From Stratiolaelaps scimitus (lineage: Eukaryota > Arthropoda > Arachnida > Mesostigmata > Laelapidae), in NCBI GenBank assembly GCA_019614645.1, contig JABWDB010000031.1, forward strand, positions 2,914,001 to 2,978,000: DNA of 64,000 bases, in the 5' to 3' direction. The translations under genes were made by a program, and so were the position numbers. The notes under the pieces are model-generated. The model was given only the letters and a program-made list of their open reading frames with translations. It was not told the DNA's origin and searched no databases. This document shows, one piece after another, positions 20,895-34,171 of this stretch. How positions within the stretch are numbered: the stretch's first letter is position 1; every line of letters starts with the position of its first letter.

Positions 20895-21055
20895 TTGGTT
20901 CGAGCTGACCCTCAGCTGTTCTGCCCCTATCTGACAGGCCTCAGCTCTTAACCTTTTTCAGGTATTACTATGAGGACCTATCGGGGCCACCTTTGCTTAT
21001 TCCCCTCGTACCTGGCAAGAATCTTCAGATAAAGAAAGATGATAAAGAACTCATT
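20895..21055. repeat. dispersed repeat, copy 1
   Basis: A block including CTATCTGACAGGCCTCAGCT, ATTACTATGAGGACCTATCG and GTACCTGGCAAGAATCTTCA recurs almost unchanged at 29275-29415. It adjoins the LINE thumb fragment, so it may be that LINE's 3' untranslated part on the minus strand. Confidence 0.75.
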
Positions 21056-21056
21056 G

Positions 21057-21353
21057 TCACGAAGTAGACATACGAACGCCTACGAACAACGTAAACCCAG
21101 TGGGCGATGCTGGAAAAGCCGACTTCACTCGGTCAAGTATTTTGAGTTGGGTTTGTGAAAGATGCCTCCAGCTAACGTGAATCCCGAATAAAGCAATCGG
21201 GGCGATTTTTGTCGCGAACAAGCTCTGCACGGTGCGTATGGATAGTTTCCACGGCGTCTGATTCAGACACTCGTAATAATGGCCTACCTTCTTAGGTATC
21301 GGATAAGGATCGAGCCGATATGTGTAAGTGTTGCGAGTCGACCAGAGCGGCAA
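21057..21353 (-). pseudogene. LINE reverse-transcriptase thumb fragment
   Basis: Minus-strand frame reads RTVQSLFATKIAPIALFGI, then SWRHLSQTQLKILDRVKSAF. This matches the conserved post-RT region (K-I-A-P-I-A-x-Y-G-I, L-D-R-V-K) of arthropod non-LTR elements. It is short, 5'-truncated and lies next to a dispersed repeat. Confidence 0.65.
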
Positions 21354-21599
21354 ACTTTCCTAGCCCCTATTGCGTCTAGGTTAATCGTTTGGCCAGCCAT
21401 ACTCTATAACCGTATCTTCATCGGAGGAACTAGTCGGCAACAACGAAACAACTCACGGACATATAGACAGTAATGCATTTTAATGTAGATCTCAGTCACA
21501 TTACTAAATAGTATTTCTTCTAGATGCTACATTAGTAAATACATATATCACCTGGCTCACTCTGCAAGTTCGCCCTTAGTTACCGCGTTATCTCGAAAA

Positions 21600-22930
21600 A
21601 GACTGCAGAATACGCTCGTACTAGTGTCCATATTCGTTCAAGACCGACCGCCGCCCAGAGCCACCGTCTCGTGTACGATTTCTAGGTGTACCAGTGAATA
21701 TCCTACACCGTAGTATATCTTCGGCCGACCTCTAAGCAGCACCAACCGGTACGCGATATCCGGAAGTGGCCACGATACAAATTACGAACAAAAAACTACC
21801 AAGGCACCATATGTACGTGTTGCATTTCGTCGATTACAGATTCGCCCCTCTCATTGTTTGCCGCTGGCAAAATCCGCTTGCCCCCAACAACGATTCGTTG
21901 CTCGTTTACGAGCGCCCGTCATCGCGGTTTTTACCACTGGGCCATTCTGTCGCTCGGTGATCGCGCTACAGCGAGTGAGCGAGCGAGAGTGACTGTGAGT
22001 GTTTACCTCGCCCACCTTTTAACGGAAGACACCAGCTATCCCTCACCTACGGCTTCTGCCGATGCTTCAATAGCAGCCTCTGTGGTGCCACCTAGCGGCA
22101 TGCGTTTGAAGCTGGCCATCATGTCATTCTATTCTAGTTGCTTACACTTTCGGCTCCTTTGCAGGCAGCTGGCAAACATCCATCTATTATCGGTAGTCTG
22201 CGTAGAGAAAGAACAGCCAGAAAGGCTGGCAGCTCAACTAAACACTAGTACTACTACTGCTGCTGCTGGTTCAGCCGTGTGCTGGTTGCACCGAGCCGGC
22301 AGGAGCAATAAGGATCTCAGCCGTGTCAACTGCTGCTCGTCCGTGTTCGGTTCTTGTGCGCCTGTTCGTAGCGGCTTGTTTTTTGAAGTTGTTGTTGCTG
22401 CTATTTGCGGTTGCGTTCGCCGTATGTGCCGCTCGTGACGTGCGCTAATCCGGACTGGGTGTTGTGTGTAACTCGAAAAACGAAAGCACAGGGAAGGCAA
22501 GGAGAGTCGCGGTGAAAATGTCCACGAGAGGCTATCGTTCTTAATATCACTATCACTCCAGAGGGACCTCCCTAGTTACACTAGCTCCTACGCTGTCCAC
22601 AACAGGAACTCTGTGGTCACGTATCCCGCTCATCGTGTGTGCTTGCTAGTATACGATCATGTGTCACGAAGTCGAACAGATTGAGTAAAATCGCTCAACA
22701 AGCGAAGTCTCCATCGCCATTGACTGTAATGACATCATCGTGTCATCCTGTCCATAGTTACCCCGCGGCTTAGACAGCGGTGTAATGTGCCTCCGACTCA
22801 TTGAAGTGAACTAATCATTCGCATCAAATCAATGAGCCCTCCCGAAGGGAACATGTGCCAACATGTAACAGGCGAGCACATGGCTAACTCTGTGAGAGGA
22901 ACGGGCCGCGCATCGTCACGTCCATCATTG
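21600..22930. promoter_or_regulatory. GC-rich, promoter-like island 1
   Basis: A GC-rich stretch in AT-rich DNA with GAGCGAGCGAGAGTGACTG-type runs, (CTG)n (22248-22268) and a CTCF-like site at 22088-22098. An open frame from ATG 22100 to 22438 is low-complexity and unrecognised. The island lies upstream of the long-form GH31 exons and could contain their 5' UTR, but nothing shows this directly. Confidence 0.3.
22088..22098 (-). promoter_or_regulatory. candidate CTCF-type insulator site
   Basis: The minus strand reads CCGCTAGGTGGCA, fitting the classic CTCF core C-C-G-C-N-N-G-G-N-G-G-C-A. The same 11 bases occur at 40329-40339. Confidence 0.35.
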
Positions 22931-23316
22931 TATTCTGACTGACACCGGCAGCAGACAAGATCGTTGGCGATCGATTTTTTTCTGGAAATTTGTTACCGGG
23001 GTCCATCTCATAATCCGAGGTAGGTACACCCGCTTCCGCCTGTGATGCTGTTCGTGATCAGCTCTTAAACGCAAGTGCAATCTACCTATACTGTCTTCTA
23101 TTGTCAGTAGATGATTACGTTTCAAAGTTAATAATTTGCTTGTTCCGAAACGGCCGAGACAATCACGTCCGTCGTTCTCTATACGATCAGGCACCCCAAT
23201 GATTTCCACAGTCAAACAGATTCCTCATCTTAGGTAAATCTTGCTCCTGTATCGATGAAGCAATCAAGAACGACTATTTTATATGTTCATATAACGTAAT
23301 TTATTTTCACATTCTC

Positions 23317-23396
23317 CTTGTTATAACTGTATACTACAACGAACTTGTTATAACTGTATACTACAACGAACTTGTTATAACTGTATATTACACGAA
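23317..23396. repeat. 27-bp tandem repeat, about three units
   Basis: Units beginning CTTGTTATAACTGTATACTA at 23317, 23344 and 23371; the first two are identical and the third has two differences. A partial fourth (CTTCTTTATAAC) follows. Confidence 0.9.
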
Positions 23397-26300
23397 CTTC
23401 TTTATAACAATATCCTGCGACGCGTGTGAATTGCAAGAATACAGTAGACCCATTGTTAGTATCACAGGCTAACCTTCGACGCCGGCAGAACTTTAGGATG
23501 TTGTCGCATCGTTCTCTATCACCCCCTTGGAGCTGCTTTCTGCTCTCTGCTAGCTTGTTTTCTTTTTCTCTCAGCTACATAGGCAATGGTCTTACACTTA
23601 CCGATTGTTGACACCTATCACTCATAATTCCTACAGTCGATTATGAAGAGGAGCATGAGTAGTAAGCTATTCCATCTTAGCTCTCCTCTGTAGAGGCGGT
23701 GGCAGCCGTGCGCTAGTGATGGTTGTAGAGTTAACAACAACTACTACGGCGGCGGCGGCATCCTCTTTAAAGCAAACGAGCTGGCTTTATCAGCGATAGG
23801 CAGAAATGTGTTCTTGCCTTTGCCGTTCTGGTGGTGGTACTAGTCGTCATCGTCATCGTCTACTTAAAATGTCGACGATATGAGCGGTAAGCACCAGTCA
23901 ATATTTGCGCGGTCGCTTTGAAACGTTGCGGGCCGGTCGATCTGTCGGCCCGGCCCATAGCATCAAGTGACCTAGAGAAGGGGGGGGGGCCCATTAGGCC
24001 CGCGCCGTTCATCCATTCAGCCAGCGGGGACCATATCGGCGGCTTCCGGCGGCACTTACCTCGATCATTAAAGTGCTGGCTTTTCTTCCTGCGGTGCACC
24101 ACTTCTGACCACGCGAGACAGGATCGATCTCTTTGCTTTAGCCTTTTTTTCTTATATCTATAACAACAACAGCAACGTGACCATCGTCCACGCGCCGGTA
24201 CCGCGCGATACGCAAAACACATGCGCATAAGTAACAGGACAGATATGCTGAGGAGGTGTGTCAATTTTTTGACGTTGCTTCGAGGCGTTTTCTTCGTTTA
24301 TTTGGCAGTCAAGTCACTTTGTGGCGATTCTGTGAATACCGATATTTGGACAACGCGGTTGATTACATTACATTTGCGCGTGCAAGGCAAGGGCAAAGGC
24401 AAGTACTACTATATGATCTGAAGAGCGGCCAGCAAGTATGCACCTTGTGAAACCAACCTCAGGCGGCTAGACAAAAGGGAAGCTGAATTTATGACAACTG
24501 ATTTGTCGAATGTACACTCAGGACGTGGCGAATACACAAAGTCACCAGGATCCATACATTTCATTGTTGAAATACAAGGATGCAATGTAACCGTGTATCG
24601 AATGCTAGTTTGATTTGGCGTCCAATGACTAAACGTCCGGCCGCATTTCCTCTGTCGAAGTTCAAGTCAATCGGTTTTTTTTGGGCTTTCTACTCGAGAA
24701 AACTCTTTGTCGTCAGGATTAACAGCATCTATTTTATTAGACGTAACGATACCATCTGAGGCTTTCGGGTCAGTGTCAAAACAGATACGAAGCTCATACT
24801 GGAAGCTAAAATATAAAACCGCTGCGAACTCTCGAAGGTTCTCGACTTATGTTTCATTTATGTAATTAAGTAATTCCAGCTCCTCCAATTTATTCCTTAG
24901 TGTAAGGTCGAGTCAGGTCAAATTAACCTCAAAGTTAGGTGGGCGGCTGCACAGTGATTGATTGGCTATAATTCAAAGATATGCATTTCACCTGTGGTTT
25001 CTGCTAGCCGTTTTTGAAAATGGAAGAGACACAAATCGAACCTTTGTGTAGTGAACTCAAGCTCGGAACACAATGTGCAAGCTACAGGATTCGCTGGTAT
25101 CCAAATTGTCAAGTTTGACGAGTCGCCCACGCTCGGTCTTCGAAGATCAACTCACCGCAGAGTGTTGCTCACTACACGTCCGTCCGCGGCATGATGAATA
25201 ATTTCTCGATTTGTTCCTTTAATACATTAATATTAAAATCAATATACACCATCCCCGCTGCGTGACACATAAGAGAGCTTAAGCATTGCAAAATTGCAGC
25301 TCCTTTAATAAACCTATACCCTTACCTTTACCACCTTGACAAATCGGCTAGGCATCTTCATGCACTACCGTTTATGAACAGGTCCGTTCATTGCATGGGA
25401 ATAGTCGAAGGGGACTTAATGTGTAAAAGTCTACAACGGCAGAGGAGAGCATTAAGGGAATCTTCGAAATCTCGCTGTTTCTGGTAACTCGCAAATTTTC
25501 CCTCGCTTTTCATGCCCTTCAGCTATTAATATCAAAGCAGAAAGTCGTGATAGCCACGTCAACAATAATAGCACATAGTAGTTGAAGCCGCTGAGCAATA
25601 GGGGAGTGCTTTTTCGTGAGGGAGAAAACGGGAGACAGACGTGGATTTAGTGCAGATATTATGGGTGGGCTCGAACGCCGTAGAACCCAAGCAGTAATTC
25701 GACGAAGGCTATGCAACTCACACAGAGTGTTTAATCCAAGATATCCAAGATACTAGAGAGGGTTGATGGTTTGCGAAAAATTCTCTATGCGGGTCCACGG
25801 GCGGATATTGTGCCACTGTTTTCGCTGGGAATTTCTTACTAATACTTGGACTGCTCTTCCGGCCTGAGCAAATGGCCTACTAATAGGCCCTGTCAAACAA
25901 TTGCAGAGTGTCAAAGTTGAACGCAATGCTATAGGTAGCTAAAGAGTCGTATGGAGGCCTCATTACCATCGTTGTCATCATCATCATCACTACACTCTGT
26001 CTCTGTATAACGAGGCAAACAACAGTAAAGTGTGCGAGTCAGTGACTGCATGAATGACTCGTTGGGCCGTTGGATAGTTCGCGTGGGTAGGTAGCTCAGT
26101 CAGTGGTTTGTATCAATCGGCCAGGCGCCGACCCGTGCGCCTGCCTGCATCGTCGTCAACCCGTGCCAATGACCTGCCATCATATATAGGATCGCTGTTG
26201 TGAAACGAATATTATTCTATATAGACATCGAGATAAAAAGGCATGCTGACGCAGGTGTCTAGATATTGTACTATTATACTACAATAATAGTAATATGATA

Positions 26301-28957
26301 ATGAATTGCCAAATTTATGATAATGAATACCGCATACGCTAGCTACAATGGATAGCAAGATATCGACACCAGAGGCATATGAAATTGGCTGTGCTACAAT
26401 TAATATAATTACCGCATGTTTTCTTTGATAGTGCATAATGGACACGAGTACGCATACATCTGGTGGAAAATGATTATCCATCATCTGTCACATTTCGAAT
26501 ATGAATTGTTTTTTCTCCCCTATGAACGTGTGTCACGGATCACCCTTGACATCGATGATTGCGAGTACGTCCCCCTGTATTAGACTCCGATCAATGGGCT
26601 GAAAGTAGGGTAGGGCAAATGCACCTCAATCTATTGTGTCGTCCCTGTCGTCCAATGCTAAATCCAAAAGCCAATTCCCACTTCAACTTCCGTTGAAGAC
26701 TCCCGTTATGGTTGCAGCGGTAGGAAAGACCCGGTACTCGGTCATCGACTTCCGACCGCAATGCGTTTGAAGACACTCAATCTCTAATCGCGCAGCAAAC
26801 AAGAAAAGATTGAAGTTCCAACTTCGTGTTCGTAGCGCCGCTTTACTCAGACGAACCATGTACTATCTCTCGTCGCGCCCTTGTTTAGGCGGGGGTATAT
26901 CTACTCTAAGTAAACCTTCTTAATTAACCAGTGAGCCAATATTTCATGGTCACCATTTTACGGATGTTATGTGCTGGCGAAGCGGGTTAGATCTTACATA
27001 GACCTTATTATAGCCAGCCATTTGTTAGAGGATTTCTTAAATTTGAATTAGGTATTTCACGAACATCTCTGTACTGCGCTGCGATCCGTCTTTCAGAAGT
27101 TTATTTGTTGAACTTCCGTTTTGCATTTCGACAGCGCACATTTACGCACCACCCAAACTAGGAAGAGTGTACCGTGCAGGACCACCGAATGTCCTTTAGA
27201 GGCCATTTATAGGAGACAGTTTTCTTTGCAGGTGGCATCCATGCGGCCGATAAACCTGACCGATTTACGCAGACCTGGTGAGCTGTCAGTTTTTAAGACG
27301 AATGTGCAGGAACCTGCAAACTCTGCTAAGTACATGGAGCTTGGCACGACTAATGCTGTGATCTCAGATCTCAGACCAGTCCCAATTACTACATATCGCT
27401 GATCGACTGATTAGTCAAGTGTGATTAGGCAGCGTATAGTCGTTGGCAATCGGCTAATATCGAGACAACTTTCCGAACAACCTTTTTTGATGACGAACAA
27501 AAACCGTATAGCTACCCCGTTTTCCTCGCGCCTCGAAGCAAGGGGAGCCCCCCCCCCTGGAAAACCGTAGCAATCAGGCACGAATTTTTCAAAAAAACGA
27601 ATAGTAATAATAATGAACTTCAATTTAATACAACCTTTTCGTAGGGAACATCTCGACCCACGCGCTGTATAAAACAGCACTGTGTTTTGGATGATAGAAG
27701 GTGACTTGAGTCGCTGTGTGATGATCCGACAAAATGCCTTTAAAGATTCAACTGAGAACTCTTTGTTTCTACACGTTCCCATGTTGCCACATTGGGTCGA
27801 CTGTGACCGCAATCATCGTCAGTTCCCCTCTGCTGTGTGCCTGTTAGAGATAGAAAAGACTAACGCCATGAATTGCGCTAATAAATCTGTCTACTTTTGA
27901 CACTTTGTGAGTAGCGAATTCAGCGTTTGTTCATATTCAATGAAAAGACCTGTCAGCGATACTTGTCAGATGCCGCTTCTCAGCATGAAATACTGTAACA
28001 CAACAGGGCCCTCCCTTGTCTTGCCCTGCGACCACACAATTTTTTCGGTGACAAATCATCTGGGGTGGGTCACGAAGAAACACGCCGATGTCGAAATTGA
28101 TGGCCGTTATCCCGAAACTACCTTGGACAAAATGGTCCATGTGATAGACACGACACTGCAATTGGCAAGCAAAGGTAGAGTATTACGGTAGTCATGGGAC
28201 AAACCCGAACACGTCTGTGTGCATGTGGGTCTATATGACGGTATGGCAAGATCAACAGCAGAAATATCACACACACACAGTCAGATACACAAAGTGTTCC
28301 CAGATTCTATTTCTAGGGGTATCCGATTGAATGTCCCTTATAGAAATACATTTGTTTCATTGCGAGCCAACTATGGTCCTTACGTCATTAGGGCCGCTGC
28401 CTCAGATGTCTCGTTTTCTGCTTTGAAACCTTCGACAAACCTTCTGTACTGTATAATGCTCAAGGGTATAACATTTGTTGAATCGAAATTTTAAATAGTC
28501 CTTGGCTAAATCGTCCAAATGGTGAGAATCTAAGATCGCACACAGTGAATTTTCCGAGACTCATTCTGCATTGTTACTGAATGGAATCCGCTAAGAGAAT
28601 CTCAGCGCTTCAAGCCCTTGACGCATGGACAGGCGAGAGTTTAGCCAAATAATTCACCTGATAGCGCCATGTCCACATGCAGCGTGGACTAATACATTCG
28701 AGGTCTCTAGTTGACACCCACTGATTTTATGCCCGATTGCCTTGCCCGACCCCCGTAAGACATTGTTTCACATGAAACAGTTGCCATTTACAGGTGAATC
28801 ACATCTATGGCCAGCTTGTAAATACATTTTACATCAACATTCGCTTCTTAGATCATAGTTTCTCGTTAACTGCTTTTGATAGTAGGGGTGCTCTTGTTTA
28901 GTGACAATCCAACACTACGACGATAGACAGTTTTCAACACAGAACCACCTACAGCAG
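23397..28957. other. no gene recognised
   Basis: Apart from a GC-rich patch at 23690-24160 (GGCGGCGGCGGC and CGGCGGCTTCCGGCGG-type runs) and the SINE tail at 25200-25332, I see only short frames. Frames at 27682-27900 and 27907-28191 are open but lack known motifs and convincing splice context. Confidence 0.5.
25200..25332 (+). repeat. SINE/LINE 3'-tail segment (+)
   Basis: Ends GAGCTTAAGCATTGCAAAAT, TGCAGCTCCTTTAATAAACC and then a CCTTACCTTTACC simple repeat. This tail is nearly the same as that of the LINE ending at 16810. Confidence 0.6.
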
Positions 28958-29105
28958 AGAGTGCAATAGGAGGAGACGGACGTAAATGAACGCACGGTTT
29001 GTTCCCCACGTAGATGCACACTTTCATTTAAGGGGGTCCGCAGTCTTATGAAGCGATGCCCGGAAAGGAGTTGTACTGTGGATATTAAATGTTTAAGGTT
29101 GTCAG
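28958..29105 (+). repeat. tRNA-derived SINE, family A, copy 1
   Basis: Shares GGAGGAGACGGACGTAAATG, GGTTTGTTCCCCAC, a CATTTAAGGGGG stretch, GTCTTATGAAGCGATGCCCG and TTGTACTGTGGATATTAAAT with four other places in the window. The B-box-like part is degenerate. Confidence 0.7.
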
Positions 29106-29274
29106 TGGTCAGCGCCTGGAACTGAGCGAGCAATATGCTAATCACACTCAACCGGTAGAACTTAGGCCAGGCCGCCACGCGTGCGTTCTTGTGTTCAATC
29201 TTTGCATATATTGTTGATATACAACATACAGTTTGGAAGGAGATTCATCATCGATAAGATAATAATTGTTTTTT

Positions 29275-29415
29275 GAGCTGACTCTCAGCTGTTCCCCTAT
29301 CTGACAGGCCTCAGCTCCTAACCTTTAGGTATTACTATGAGGACCTATCGGGGCCACCTTTGCTTATTCTTTTTCTTCCTCGTACCTGGCAAGAATCTTC
29401 AGATCATCGATAAGC
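29275..29415. repeat. dispersed repeat, copy 2
   Basis: Second copy of the block at 20895-21055, same orientation, with small insertions (an extra TTTTTCTT run) and a missing CTTTTTC. High identity implies recent movement or a shared active source. Confidence 0.75.
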
Positions 29416-31159
29416 TGCTGCAGTCCTGCCAACTATGAATATAGAGAAGTTCTCGAATTGAAGCCTGCTAACATGAAACGCCCTCGACTCCTCTCGAATT
29501 GGTAGACCACTGAATCTGTGCGGATTGGCAAAAAACTTACACGCATCTCGCGAAAATGCGCGTACCATCACCAGTTCGTCGTAGATGAGACTAGTACAAC
29601 TTCGTTTCGTCTGAACGGGCCGCGTTTTGTTGTCGTTCCATTCTATTTGGAGTTGTCGCAGGGATTCAGTAGTCAGTCAGATAATCAATATGACATCGAA
29701 GAAGCTGATAAAGCCACTATGTGTTTGTCGGCTGTGTCGTTATCACGAGAGAATGCAATCGAGCAGTCCAACTTCTGTGGAGGCCTGTGCTTTTGTGGAC
29801 GATGCTTACGCAGTTAATCTATGGGGAAGTCTTCAATCGGCAACAGCAGCCACTCGAACGAGTCAGAAGAATCTCTTACTGAGTGGTGACGTCAGACGCA
29901 ATGCCCATGATACCGCCGATGATGGTGATGATATACAGGCAATACATTGACACAACAAACCAGCACACACAGGGGGTCGAAATCTACCCATCGGGATAAC
30001 AGCTAATCACAGCCTATAGCAGATGCTGCAATTGGAAAGTCGATCCGATATGATTGCAAATGCAAACTGAATTAGAGTCGAACAATATAGAGAGTATGAA
30101 TATTTTTATTATTATTACGACGGTGGCTGATAACAGAAATTTAGCGTTTGACTCTGTTCCAAAATCACCGCGCGAAATTTCCCTAGTGAAGATATTCGAA
30201 ACGAACTGTATTGAATTAAACATCATCATACAAACTTAAGCTTAAGATCTTCGCCCTCGGAGAGATGTTGTGAGGTTCGGAGGCGGCCATATACCCAATC
30301 CTCAGCTAGTGTAAATCGCAATTGTGGTAATTTCTTGGACTGACAAAGCTGATGCGCAGAATTCTAGTAGACAGCACGCATCTACAAATCTATCTATGTA
30401 AAAACTCGCGAAATAATGTAAAGGAAGTGGGCAAGTAATATAGCAAATACGATTTGTACTATTCCGTAAATATAATGCCTATTACGGAAGGGAAGTTGTT
30501 GAATTCCGTATGGGAATCGCAGTTAAACTCTAAAGTGGCTATTGTAACAGGTACATGTAATATTCGAATGTCGTTAATGTACCGTTTCATCTGTAATTGC
30601 CTTGATCTCTTTTGTGGAAATGATGCTACCCCTCACTTATTCCCTGTTCCACTAATTTATCCAGTCACGATCTCACTTTTACAGACATAATTTGTGTTGT
30701 TTTAATTCAAGCCGCAGCAGGTGAGTACAACCAATGGCCCGAATCGGCTGATTTGCGCTACTGCGCAAACCTGGATCTTAGACTATTCCAACAAGACTAT
30801 CAGAAGATCGTTGTGTACAATGAACGCGAGCTTTTATTTTCAATGTATATATATATATTTACTTAAACTTTCTACAGATATTTGGCAAACATTATCGTTT
30901 ATAACGGAGAACTACGTGTAACCCAATTTGTTGTAATGTACACTTTTATTTTAGGGGGGTTGTTGGCAATGCATGCCAACACCATCAGCGCATCCCCCCT
31001 GGTGGAATTGTTGTTGACGATGTTCACCAGCACCACCCTTCCCGGTATCGCTTAGCGCATTCGTCAGTAAAGGGCGGTGAGATGTGTAAAAGCCCAGACA
31101 CGAGTACCACACATCCTCCTCACCGTGCGGACATGACGTGGTTAGATGACTCTCAGCTG
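29416..31159. other. no gene recognised
   Basis: An ATG-started frame near 29690 reads MTSKKLIKPLCVCRLCRYHE, with a C-x-C-x2-C cluster, but continues as low-information sequence and is not assigned. Confidence 0.4.
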
Positions 31160-31500
31160 CTCTCAATGCCTTTTTTTTAGAGGAGGAAATTTTCTTCAAA
31201 CGCGCGGTCGCCACCAGAGACACCTTCCAATCTCCATGAAAGTGGGCCGGTCCAGTGCAGGGGGGTTGACGTGGATGACAAAACGCCTCTGCCTGCTAAA
31301 ACCACCATCCTCTGCTAAGAGTGTATCTCTTCCCCAGAGTCGGCTTTACGCTTGGCATTACTTCGATCTCTGGGGAAGGTGCGTACTGCTCCGGCTAGTG
31401 TTCTATAGGCCTGGTGCCTTAGTCTCCTATGACTACTGTGGCTTCCGTGTTGGGGTCCTCTCAATACCTTTTTTTTTTAAAGGAGGAAATTTTCTTCAAT
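31160..31500. repeat. direct repeat pair around a ~295-bp spacer
   Basis: CTCTCAATGCCTTTTTTTT (31162) with GAGGAAATTTTCTTCAA, and CTCTCAATACCTTTTTTTTT (31457) with GAGGAAATTTTCTTCAA, flank a more GC-rich segment. The duplicated T-run plus GAGGAAATT suggests two tail ends of the same retroelement. Confidence 0.55.
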
Positions 31501-32844
31501 TTTCTTCTTTCCTCAATACCTGTTTCCAATTAACTGTACACCTATAACAAAACAAAACGCTCTTCCACTTCCTCTTTGAGGGAGGTGGAAGTTGGTGTTA
31601 CTCGCGTTCTGGGTACGGCTCTCTCTCTTCCTATGCCTGTGTATGTGACAAGGGATAACACACGTTCCACGTTTATTTGCAGTATCAAGTTTTCTCAATG
31701 GATCTGTGTATGTTAGGCCTTAAATTAATAATCTTTGAAACAAAACAAACGAATTGCATAATTTCAAATGGCTGTAAATAGATTGCGAAGTGGGTCAAAA
31801 TGGCGAGGGGTTGGGGGTAAAATATATCTATTGCACACGGTTCAGACCAAGAGTTACTAGGTAGTCCATCTAGTGATGCTTAGTCCAGCGTATAAATAGT
31901 AAAAAAAAAGAACGTCGAGCTGATGAGGCGCACGGGACTGCAAATCGTTTCAAGATTTATTGACTTTCTTGCGACAGCTTCTACCCCGGACGCCGCTTGG
32001 AACGAGTTTCAGATTAGGCAAATTAAAGTAAATTCGACAAACACATTACTAGGTTGTTTGGAGAGGAAACGTCAGAGCGATACAGTCACATTGAACAATG
32101 TCCCATAATTATAAGCCTACATAAAACAAAGGGGATCGCATTGAGTAGAGATGAATCTTGCGGTCCAACAATGAATTGCACTTAGCTAAGCTGGATATTG
32201 TATAAATCGCTAGTGTACATACATATTAAAAAAAAAAGACCTTTACCACTGCCTACGTAAACGAATCGGACGACTCATAGCTCATACGAATGGAGGCACG
32301 TTTGCCAGATACCACAAAGCATTGCTCTCTTAACGATTGCGAACGCCGTATAAATAGTGGACGGGCTGACTCGCCACGATCTGCTGAACCCATCTTTATA
32401 TTCTTGTCATGTACGTAATTGTTTTCTAGGAATACGACTCATAATCGGCCAAATAAAGCCCCGAAACGAATAACCATTGAACATACTACACGAAACGAGT
32501 TACGTACCTAAGAATCATTCATGAGATAGTGAAAGGTGAAATAGGAAAAAGCATATATATAAATAATACGTAGGTGCAAAAAAAGTAAGGTGAAAATACG
32601 TACAAAACTAGGCCTGCGTTAGTAAGAGCAGTGACATTGTACAAAATGGTGGTTCGTGGGTGGTACGACCTCTTGAATCGATGCTGGGTGGATGAAGGAA
32701 TCTGATCTGATGGCAGTGAATCTGTTTAGCGTATTTTAGTGACGTATATTTTCCACTGCGGAACTTGGAGTTCGAATTCGATAAGAGCGGTTTGTAAACA
32801 TCTGGAAGCTTTAAGGGTTCATCTGCGTTTTTTTTTGGTAGTGG

Positions 32845-33005
32845 CCTGGTAGTACATTCGTGTCTGCCTGCCTTGCAAGCCAAGGAGACGGACGTAAGTG
32901 GACACACGGTTTTTCGGTCCCCACCTAAATGCTCATTTGCATTTAAATTGGCCCATTTTACGGGGCAGTGCCGAAAGCACTTGTACAGTGAACTTAGTTC
33001 ATTGT
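32845..33005 (+). repeat. tRNA-derived SINE, family A, copy 2
   Basis: Contains an A-box-like GTGGCCTGGTAGTACATTCG, then AGGAGACGGACGTAAGTGG, GGTCCCCACC, CATTTAAATTGGCCCA and GGCAGTGCCGAAAGCACTTG. Same order and orientation as the other family A copies. Confidence 0.7.
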
Positions 33006-33990
33006 TGGTCCGAAAACTTCTCCCTGTTTTAGACGTCTCATTTAAGAATAAGATTCTTTCATTCGCCAATTAGACCACTCTACTGGACGAATCCAGGACT
33101 TGGACTGCAACGAAATGCGGAGAACCAAGAGAACCCTTGTCGATGACACACTCAGTAATTAATAATTATTAATTGTTGTGATAATTAATTGCTAATTCTT
33201 ATGTGTTGGTTCGACTACGTTTAACGACTAATTAAGGTATGGTCACAAATTCCGTAAAGTCAAGACTTGTAATTCATCACTCCTCCAAAAATGTAACTGT
33301 GCAACCGCCTGCTAATTCACTGCGTGTACACTTCGTCAACATCAAATGTATTTGTTTGTCGTTACGGTCTCAAAGGGGGGAACAAATTAATACACTTCTG
33401 TGCCTCATCAGCTGTAATTGCTTGTCTTGAAGTCTACCGAGGTGCGAACTCTCTCAAATCTGGGTTTCTGGAATCGCATATCAAGATTTCTACAAATCTA
33501 CCAGCGAGACCCAATAACACCTATCCTGTGCAGTAGGCTTAGTGTACGGCCGAGCATAATAGCTCCGTTATCTTACCGCATCCATACTAGTCTATTGTCA
33601 CTACCCTATTGTTTCTCTCCTTGCCCCGTACGTTTTAGAATCGTTTGCACGTTGTAGATTATATAATATTATGGTATTTTGTCGAAATTTTTCTGTTGCT
33701 ATTTGGTTCGTTTCTCTGTTGTTCCTGTGCTTTAGGTATATGCATCGAGGTATATACATTTGCAATGAGCGTCTCCGAAGCCACCAAAAACCACTTGGTT
33801 CCGTTTACATTATAGTTTACATTATTATAGCATTTTTTCGGCTGGTCGATCACGGAACAATGGAGATTGGGGAATTAACCAATATGAATGTGAAACTTTT
33901 TCACTGTTGCCAACGTGTTTTTTTTTTCAAATTTGAACCTCTGTTGATATTGTCGGCCTTCGGGGTTTGATTCTGTTCGCGTTGTTACAG
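33006..33990. other. upstream of long-form GH31 exon 1; no exon recognised
   Basis: AT-rich, with T-runs near the acceptor at 33989-33990. A 5' UTR exon must lie further upstream if the acceptor is used. Confidence 0.4.
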
Positions 33991-34171
33991 ATGTCTCGAT
34001 CAGGGGGCATCAGCATGGACGAGCTCATAAGCTTCAAGCATTTAAGTCTTAAGTCGACTGCCTCCGCGCAGTCAGACGACGAGAACAATTCTCAGCCAAA
34101 CACAGCCACTACGTCGCAAAACACAACGCCAGGCGCCACCCCTATGGGAACTCCAGCTCAACAAAGAAAAG
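33991..34171 (+). CDS. candidate GH31 gene exon 1 (long form tail, acidic/Ser-Thr-rich)
   Basis: The ATG follows a good acceptor (TTGTTACAG), so a 5' UTR exon should lie upstream. It encodes 60 residues starting MSRSGGISMDELISFKHL and rich in Ser, Thr, Asn and Gln, then a donor AAG/GTTTAG. The composition and open phase support coding; the link to the GH31 gene is by phase and position only. Confidence 0.5.

Noticed and set aside
29690..29950. Zinc-finger gene from the CVCRLC cluster
   Set aside because: Only three cysteines in a short cluster with no matching second half; the rest is uninformative.
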